Assembly: GCA_013360695.1 (NCBI GenBank)
Contig: JABWBC010000018.1
Location: 1 to 38,517, forward strand
DNA length: 38,517 nt
Direction: 5' to 3'
Source of the DNA: Phycisphaerales bacterium
GTDB taxonomy: Bacteria > Planctomycetota > Phycisphaerae > Phycisphaerales > UBA1924
Shown: positions 33,241-38,517 of the stretch, piece after piece
Layout: each line of letters starts with the position of its first letter
How positions within the stretch are numbered: the stretch's first letter is position 1
Made by a program: the position numbers and the translations under genes
The notes under the pieces: model-generated
Seen by the model: the letters and a program-made list of their open reading frames with translations, nothing else
Databases searched by the model: none
What the model was told of the DNA's origin: nothing

Positions 33241-35256
33241 TCAAATCACTTCAAAGCCGATGTCCCGCAAGTAGTTGAAGATCGGGTCATAGAACTCTGG
33301 AAGGCGGGTTTGGTCGACCGGATCTCCGGGCGGGATCACGATCACCATGCCTTGGCGCGCGCGGGTGAGGAGCACGCGATACGCGTTCTTCAGGTACTTC
33401 TGCCTCTGCTCATCGTTGATCCGCTGCCAGCGGCTGCCTTTGAAAGACCAGTGCTTCCAACCGTGTGCCGTATGGCGGAAGTCCGCATCCCACACCACGC
33501 ACGACCAGTCGAGTTCGAGCCCTTGAACATCAAACTCGGTCGCGGCATCTTCCAGGTAGTACGAGGACCGGACGTCGTCACGCGCGTCGAGAAACCAATG
33601 GATGGGGTCGATGTCCACCCGCACGTCTATCGCGTGTGGCTTCAGCCGTTGCGCCTGCGAAGAAACGATCATTCCATACCGCTCGCTGCCTCTTGCCTTC
33701 GACCGCAACCAGCCCTTCGCGTTCGCCAGAGCGCGGGTGATGACGATCGGATATCGATCTTGAAGTTGGTACAGAGTCGCCTTCGCACCAGGCGCGTCGC
33801 GATCCAGCACTTGCTTCACCAACTTTGAGACATTCTCGGCCCGGAACGATCGCATAGAAACCGCCAAATGCAGGTCGGTGTTCAGATGCACGCCGCCACG
33901 CGAGCTCAACTTGCGCAATTCACCGCCCGCCCCAAACTCAGAATCCTCCAACCTTGGCGAGACGTGGACTTGCCAGTGAGGGAACGACCGCAAGACGGCG
34001 TCAATCCACTCGCTGATGCCCGCCTCCCCCGTATTGATCTCCTGGCCGCCGCCAACGAGGCAGACCACGACAGCCCAATCCGAATGGCGATCCATACATG
34101 AGATCAGGAACTCTGGCTCGGACACGTTGAATTCCGTAAGTCCTCGCTTCTGGCGCATGAACTTTGCGGTCTGCTCACGCATCCATGCTCTCTGCGCTTC
34201 GTCAAAGAGCGCGACATGCTCGATGGGCGGCCGGGATTCATCCCTAAGGCAGTCGTCGCGAAAATGGTGGACGTTTTGAATGAGCGATTCGACGGCTTTT
34301 CGAGCCTTGGTCAACGATCGCTTGCCACCTTGCTCGACCTCCCGCCGGGCCTTGTCGCGAGCGAGAGCTTCGCGCAGGATGTTGACCAAGGGCCCGTTTC
34401 CCGACAGAAATACGCTGTAGAGTTCCGCCGCTCTGTCCATGTGGCACGCCGCGATGTTGAGGCCGACCAGTGTCTTTCCAGCGCCCGGTACGCCCGTGAC
34501 AAAGCAGATTGCCTTTCGTCGTTGTTCTCTAGCGTCTCGAACAACGCTCGCGATGGCTTCCGACGTTCGGGTAAGGTTGATGGCGCTGGCGTCGCTCCGA
34601 GAAATCTCCTCAACAGAATGCCCGCCGTACAAAGCCGTGGCGGCCTCGATGATCGTCGGAGTCGGTGAATAGCGGCCGCGCTCCCACGCCGCCACGTCGA
34701 TGGGCGATCCTCCGCTGAACTCCAGGATTTGCTCAATAATCGAGCCAAGGTCCTCAGGCGCCGCACATATCGGCCTCAACACGCCATCGTCATCGCGAGC
34801 GACGGACACGAGCGCCGCCCGGGAGGGCGCCCGGGTGGCCACAACGATCGGCGCGACTGTCCTGTCATGTGTTGTGCTGTGGAAGTTCTTCAAATCGAGC
34901 GCGTAATCCCACGCTTGCTCGATCGCGGCGGCCGAGAACTCCTGCTCGCCGGCTTTGAACTCAATCACAAAGACAATGTGCCCGACAACAGCTAATACGT
35001 CAATCCGTCGCCCAACACGGGGAACGGTGTATTCGAAGTAAATGCTGCCGGGCCTTGCGAGCGACCCGAACGCTGTTCGGACAATGCTGATCTGCTCGGT
35101 CCAAGCCGCCCGTTGCGTCGTCTCAACGGCGAACAGGCTCCGTCGCGTCAATTCGCCCAAGATGTGGCTGTCGCTGTGCGCGAGCAAGTCCGCAATCGTT
35201 GCGTGGTAATACGCGCGATCGACCGCTCTCGAGCTTTGCAAGCCGCCCTCACCCAT
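33241..35256 (-). CDS. PD-(D/E)XK nuclease fused to DUF2075-type superfamily 1 helicase/ATPase
   Basis: The 671-residue product starts at the ATG at 35256 (MGEGGLQSSRAVDRAYYHA). The N-terminal part is a restriction-endonuclease-like fold: RRIDVLAVVG (D86), then VFVIEFKAGEQ (E99, K101), and a following QAWDYALDLKNFH. From residue 249 the helicase half has Walker A TGVPGAGKTLVGLN, Walker B HVALFDEAQRAW and a late motif YLKNAYRVLLTRARQGMVIV, characteristic of the DUF2075 family. Such enzymes are often found in defence islands and act on DNA or RNA. The gene looks poorer in GC than nuoF beside it, in line with horizontal acquisition. The precise defence system is unknown. Confidence 0.85.
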   Translation of the reverse strand: MGEGGLQSSRAVDRAYYHATIADLLAHSDSHILGELTRRSLFAVETTQRAAWTEQISIVRTAFGSLARPGSIYFEYTVPRVGRRIDVLAVVGHIVFVIEFKAGEQEFSAAAIEQAWDYALDLKNFHSTTHDRTVAPIVVATRAPSRAALVSVARDDDGVLRPICAAPEDLGSIIEQILEFSGGSPIDVAAWERGRYSPTPTIIEAATALYGGHSVEEISRSDASAINLTRTSEAIASVVRDAREQRRKAICFVTGVPGAGKTLVGLNIAACHMDRAAELYSVFLSGNGPLVNILREALARDKARREVEQGGKRSLTKARKAVESLIQNVHHFRDDCLRDESRPPIEHVALFDEAQRAWMREQTAKFMRQKRGLTEFNVSEPEFLISCMDRHSDWAVVVCLVGGGQEINTGEAGISEWIDAVLRSFPHWQVHVSPRLEDSEFGAGGELRKLSSRGGVHLNTDLHLAVSMRSFRAENVSKLVKQVLDRDAPGAKATLYQLQDRYPIVITRALANAKGWLRSKARGSERYGMIVSSQAQRLKPHAIDVRVDIDPIHWFLDARDDVRSSYYLEDAATEFDVQGLELDWSCVVWDADFRHTAHGWKHWSFKGSRWQRINDEQRQKYLKNAYRVLLTRARQGMVIVIPPGDPVDQTRLPEFYDPIFNYLRDIGFEVI

Positions 35257-35295
35257 GCCCCATCAATGTACCGGAATCTCGGCGCGAAGCACCGC

Positions 35296-35706
35296 TCACC
35301 CATACCTGTACTCGATCGGCGCGTCGATCTCCGGGTGCAGGCTCGCGTGCACCGGGCACGCGTTCCCCGCCTTCTCCAGCCGCTCGCGCATCTCCGTCGG
35401 CACGCGCCCCGCGGGGATCATCACCACCACCGGCAGGCGCGCGATCCTGCGCGGCGCCGGCGGCGTGCTCATGTGCTTCTCCACCTTCGCCGTCGCGCCG
35501 GACAAGTCCAGCCCGTGTCGCTCACCGAACATCGCCATCGTCGTGAGGATGCACGACGCGAGCCCCGCGGCGACAAGGTCCGTCGGGCTGAACGCCGACG
35601 CATCGCCCCCGATGTCGCGCGGCGCGTCGGTGCGGAGTGTCGCGCCCTCGGGGTGCTTGAGGTCACACTTCTTGTTGCCGGCGTACGAAACAGAAATCTC
35701 AACCAT
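35296..35706 (-). CDS. OsmC-family peroxiredoxin-like protein
   Basis: The 136-residue product starts at an ATG at 35706. It contains the two conserved OsmC cysteines: C52 in AAGLASCILTTMAMFGE and C117 in EKAGNACPVHASL. PTDLVAAGLASC and the final IEYRYG are family-typical. OsmC/Ohr proteins reduce organic hydroperoxides by a Cys-based cycle. It stands between the nuclease-helicase gene and the sialic-acid-like operon, with no obvious operon partner. The exact subfamily (OsmC or YhfA-like) is not resolved. Confidence 0.9.
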   Translation of the reverse strand: MVEISVSYAGNKKCDLKHPEGATLRTDAPRDIGGDASAFSPTDLVAAGLASCILTTMAMFGERHGLDLSGATAKVEKHMSTPPAPRRIARLPVVVMIPAGRVPTEMRERLEKAGNACPVHASLHPEIDAPIEYRYG

Positions 35707-35712
35707 GAGGCG

Positions 35713-35718
35713 AGCCTA
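35713..35718 (-). promoter_or_regulatory. Candidate -10 box TAGGCT, 6 nt before ATG of osmC-like gene
   Basis: On the minus strand TAGGCT ends 6 nt before the ATG at 35706, again suggesting a leaderless start. The match to the -10 consensus is only partial (TANNNT). Confidence 0.25.
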
Positions 35719-35822
35719 TGCGCCCGCGCCCCCGGTTAGCGAAAGCCAACCAGCCGAGATCGGTGGGAATGGGGAAACGGGAGCAGGCAGTGAGGAGTCG
35801 AGAAAGAGCCGCGCTCGCCCGC

Positions 35823-36956
35823 TCAGTACGCGTTGCGCTTGCGCGTGAACCCCTCTTGCGTGGGGTCGATCTTCGCCAGCGCTTCCGCGATGCGCTCGCC
35901 CGCGTGCCCATCGCCAAAGGGGTGCGAGGTCGGCACGCTCGACGGCCGCTCGCGCACCAGCGTGCCCAGCCTCGCTAGCTCGCTCTCCCCGACGTGCGTC
36001 ACGTTGGGGGGCTGCTCTCGCCCGGCCTGTCGCGGCCCGACGTCGATCACGCGCAGCCCCACCGCCGCCGCTTCGATCCGCCCCGCGGAGCTGTTGCCGA
36101 TCAGCACGCCGCCGATCGACGCGAGCTTTTTGAGAAGCCCGATGAACGCGGCCCGCGGCACGTGCTCCATCACGCGGACCAGCCCGCGCGCCTCACGCTC
36201 CCGAAGTTCGCCCATGATCGAATCACGCCCCGGATCAAGATTAGGCATGAGCGCCAGCACCGGCGGCGACTCGATCGCCGCGTCGAACACCGCCGCCGCG
36301 ATCGCACGCTCGCGCGCGTCGCCTAGGCCCGCGGGGTGCAGGAGCGCCAGCGTCCGCGGCGAGCCAAGATCGCGCCACGTCTCCTCACTCATCATCTCCA
36401 TCGACGCCAGCTCGTCGATCGCGGGCGAACCAACCAGGTACACACGCTCGTCGGGCTCGCCCAGACGCAGGATGCGATCGTGCGATTCGCGGCTGGCGGC
36501 GAAGTGAACGTGCGCGAGTTTCGTGATCGCGTGGCGCATCGATTCGTCCGCCACGCCCTCGGCCCGGTCCCCGCCGTGGATGTGCGCGAGACCAACTCCC
36601 GCGACCGCCGCGGCCGACCCCGCCGCGAACGCCTCGATGCGATCACCCAGCACGACGATCCACTCGGGACGATGCCGCTCGATCGCTCGGGCCGTGAGCG
36701 AGACGCCCTTCCCGACACTCTCCGCGTCCGCGAGGCGCCCGACGCGCCCCACCGTCTGCATCGGGATCAGCTCCGCGACGTGAAACTCCGCCTTCACATC
36801 GCGCAGCGTCGTCGCGGGCGGCACCAGATGCGAGCCCGCGACGAACACGAGAAGCTCGAGCTCCTCGCGCGCCGCGATCGCGCGCAAGACCGGGCGGAGC
36901 AGGCCGAAATCCGCCCGCGAACCCGTGACAACCGCGACCGGACGCTTGCCCGTCAT
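35823..36956 (-). CDS. neuC: UDP-N-acetylglucosamine 2-epimerase (hydrolysing), NeuC/LegG-like
   Basis: The 377-residue product starts at an ATG at 36956, overlapping the upstream neuB-like stop codon as ATGA. It has the NeuC pattern: VVTGSRADFGLLRPVLRAI, WIVVLGDRIEAFAAGSA, LAHIHGGDRAEGVADES, MRHAITKLAHVHFAASRES and GVLIGNSSAGRIEAAAVG. This enzyme makes N-acetylmannosamine (or a related 2,4-diacetamido hexose) from the UDP-sugar, the first step towards nonulosonic acids. In most family members the HIHGGE motif carries Glu; here it is Asp (HGGD). The operon order is CMP-transferase, neuB, neuC. Confidence 0.88.
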   Translation of the reverse strand: MTGKRPVAVVTGSRADFGLLRPVLRAIAAREELELLVFVAGSHLVPPATTLRDVKAEFHVAELIPMQTVGRVGRLADAESVGKGVSLTARAIERHRPEWIVVLGDRIEAFAAGSAAAVAGVGLAHIHGGDRAEGVADESMRHAITKLAHVHFAASRESHDRILRLGEPDERVYLVGSPAIDELASMEMMSEETWRDLGSPRTLALLHPAGLGDARERAIAAAVFDAAIESPPVLALMPNLDPGRDSIMGELREREARGLVRVMEHVPRAAFIGLLKKLASIGGVLIGNSSAGRIEAAAVGLRVIDVGPRQAGREQPPNVTHVGESELARLGTLVRERPSSVPTSHPFGDGHAGERIAEALAKIDPTQEGFTRKRNAY

Positions 36957-38041
36957 GCCGACGCCTTCAACGCGGCGCTCGACGCGAGGTCCGCCTCGTT
37001 GATCGGCTGATCGGGCACGAGATCGCGAGCCGCGACGCGTCCGACCACGCTCTCAATCATCCAGGGTTCGAGCCCCGCGCCCGGGCGCTTGATCGTGAGC
37101 ATGTCGCGCGTGATCGTGCTCCCGCGTGTGATCGCCCTGGCCGCCACGATCGACTGGCGCGAGACGCTTCGCACGTCGCGCTCGCAATCGAGCACACGCT
37201 TGCTCCGCTCGCCCTGCCATTCGTCGACGCCGTAGGCTGACACGTGCTCCCACGCGGCGTGCGCGAGCGTGACATAGCGGCGCATCGCGCCCGCCTCGAG
37301 CGACGCCGAGTGATCGGGGCCCGCGGCGCGATTGCTGTACGTCATGTGCTTCTCGAGCACGCACGCGCCGAGGCGGACCAGCCTCGCGCCGGTCTCAACA
37401 TCCGGCGTGTGGTCGCTGTATCCCGTCGGGCACCCCGCGAAACGATCGCGCATCGCGACGAACCCCTCGATCCCGAGCTCCCCGGGCGGCGCGGGGTACG
37501 AGCTCACGCACTGCAGGAACATCGATCGCGCCGAGGCGGGCACGAGCCACGACCCCGCGCGTTCCACTTCGTCCATCGTGCTCGCACCGGTGCTCACGAT
37601 CACCGGCCGACCCGTGTCCATCGCGGCTCGCAACAGCGGACGGTTGATGATGTCGGGCGACGCCGTCTTGTACGCATCCCAGCGGAACCTGCGTGCCGAC
37701 TCGAACAACTCCACGCTGAACACCGTCACGATCGCGTCGAGCCCGAGCACGTGCGCCAGCCTGCCCGCCGCCATCAGCGCGTCGATCGGCGTCTCCAGGC
37801 GGCGCAGCATCTCGATCGGGTCGCGCTCGCCGGACTCCTCCTGGTACTTCGCCAGGCGCGACGCGCGGCTCATGAGCCGCTCGGCCTCGAAGTACTGGAA
37901 CTTCACCGCGTCCACGCCGGTCCCCGCCGCCAGGCGCACGAGCTCCATCAGCCGCTCCGGCGAGCCGTCGTGGTTCACGCCCAGTTCCGCGATCACGTAG
38001 GGCGGAAACTCCTCGCCGATGCTGCGATCGCCGATCTTCAT
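36953..38041 (-). CDS. neuB: Nonulosonic acid synthase, NeuB/LegI/PseI family
   Basis: The 362-residue product starts at an ATG at 38041, chosen because GGAG lies upstream and the stop of the previous gene overlaps as ATGA. It shows the NeuB fold: YVIAELGVNHDGSPERLMEL, VDAVKFQYFEAERLM, then VIVSTGASTMDEV, CVSSYPAPPGELG, GYSDHTPDVETGARLVRLGA and EKHMTYSNRAAGPDHSASLE. A C-terminal SAF antifreeze-like domain (ARAITRGSTITRDMLTIKRP) is present. It condenses phosphoenolpyruvate with an N-acetyl-mannosamine-type sugar. The sequence does not settle whether the product is N-acetylneuraminate, legionaminate or pseudaminate. Confidence 0.9.
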   Translation of the reverse strand: MKIGDRSIGEEFPPYVIAELGVNHDGSPERLMELVRLAAGTGVDAVKFQYFEAERLMSRASRLAKYQEESGERDPIEMLRRLETPIDALMAAGRLAHVLGLDAIVTVFSVELFESARRFRWDAYKTASPDIINRPLLRAAMDTGRPVIVSTGASTMDEVERAGSWLVPASARSMFLQCVSSYPAPPGELGIEGFVAMRDRFAGCPTGYSDHTPDVETGARLVRLGACVLEKHMTYSNRAAGPDHSASLEAGAMRRYVTLAHAAWEHVSAYGVDEWQGERSKRVLDCERDVRSVSRQSIVAARAITRGSTITRDMLTIKRPGAGLEPWMIESVVGRVAARDLVPDQPINEADLASSAALKASA

Positions 38042-38517
38042 GCCGACTTCTCCATCACACAACGTTGAATCCCCGCGCCGGGGGCGGACCGCGACGACAG
38101 CACCGCGTTCGCGACGACCAGGTCGATCGGCGCATCAATATCGATCACGTCGCCCTCGTTGGTCTCGATCGCGCGCCGATCGCGCCCGAGAAACCCGTGC
38201 GGCCCGTCGGGCACGCCCGGAATCTCGCGCAGGAGCGCACGCCGCGTCACGACCATCACACCGCCGTCGGGCACAAACGCCGGCGGCAACATCTGGCGCC
38301 GATACACGCCGTGGAATAGCGTGTCGCCCTCCCACGCGGCGAGCTCGCCGTGCTCGCCTACGCGCACCATCCACCACGGGTGATGCTTGCCGACGCGCGA
38401 GAAGCTCTGCACCGAGTCCGCGCCCGTCTCCACAAGTCGCCCGATCGCCCGTCGCGACAGATCGCGCGGGCGCACGGGCACGTTCGCGTACAGAATGACG
38501 ATCGGCGCGTTCGAGCT
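38038..38517 (-). CDS. neuA: CMP-nonulosonic acid cytidylyltransferase (partial, N-terminus beyond window)
   Basis: The reading frame is open from the window edge and gives 159 residues to the stop at 38038. The first residues, SSNAPIVILYANVPVRPRDL, match the PIVxLLYANxPVRP motif of CMP-NeuAc synthetases and their Leg/Pse homologues; GFLGRDRRAIETNEGDVIDI and DLVVANAVLSS follow. The nucleotide-binding P-loop-like N-terminus is outside the window. The enzyme activates the nine-carbon acid with CTP before transfer to a glycan. Its stop overlaps the start of neuB, so the three genes form a translationally coupled operon. Confidence 0.85.
   Translation of the reverse strand, partial: SSNAPIVILYANVPVRPRDLSRRAIGRLVETGADSVQSFSRVGKHHPWWMVRVGEHGELAAWEGDTLFHGVYRRQMLPPAFVPDGGVMVVTRRALLREIPGVPDGPHGFLGRDRRAIETNEGDVIDIDAPIDLVVANAVLSSRSAPGAGIQRCVMEKSA

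Overview
The window is high-GC DNA that looks like a planctomycete chromosome, most likely of the class Phycisphaerae. The indications are the N-terminal half of a planctomycete-type ECF sigma factor, a very large PVC-type dehydrogenase fused to cytochrome c, a giant secreted glycosidase with an EPLEAR-type N-terminus, and four secreted proteins that end in the same 54-residue tandem EF-hand (dockerin-like) tail. This assignment comes from gene content only; no 16S gene is present.

Layout. Positions 1-6000: a partial ECF sigma factor (minus), then three plus-strand genes for an FG-GAP/VCBS secreted protein, an IW-repeat secreted protein and the dehydrogenase-HEAT-cytochrome c protein. Positions 6100-10700 (minus): F1 epsilon subunit atpC and a 1,299-residue CBM9-FnIII-glycosidase-propeller protein. 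Positions 10838-10921: tRNA-Leu(UAG). Positions 11000-17600 (plus): a DoxX-like membrane protein, a VWA-like membrane protein, two paralogous zinc-ribbon membrane proteins, a lipoprotein and the ferrous iron transporter feoA-feoB. Positions 17600-20650 (minus): an unusual rho without the usual N-terminal RNA-binding domain, a DNRLRE secreted protein and a small unknown ORF. Positions 20650-22610: a cluster of strong stem-loops upstream of atpD (F1 beta), which ends in a clear terminator. Positions 22600-24900 (minus): TetR, VOC, SRPBCC and VOC genes with an operator-promoter. Positions 25000-29900 (minus): a trypsin-like secreted protease with the dockerin-like tail and two PLP enzymes. Positions 29970-35260 (minus): an unrecognised 520-residue protein, nuoF, and a PD-(D/E)XK nuclease-helicase of the DUF2075 type; the two flanking genes look visibly poorer in GC than nuoF. 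Positions 35290-38517 (minus): OsmC and a neuA-neuB-neuC type nonulosonic acid operon running off the window edge.

Systems. The window mixes housekeeping genes (ATP synthase, Rho, complex I, iron uptake) with surface and secretion genes (dockerin-like proteins, giant glycosidase, sialic-acid-like sugar). The most notable observations are: an exactly 54-residue C-terminal module ending in Gly-Cys on four unrelated secreted proteins; a recurring TANNNT box 5-8 nt before start codons, suggesting frequent leaderless transcription; a Rho lacking the OB-fold; atpC and atpD separated by about 14.5 kb on opposite strands; a cloverleaf-like set of stem-loops near 20819-20912; and a nuclease-helicase with possible defence function beside an orphan nuoF.
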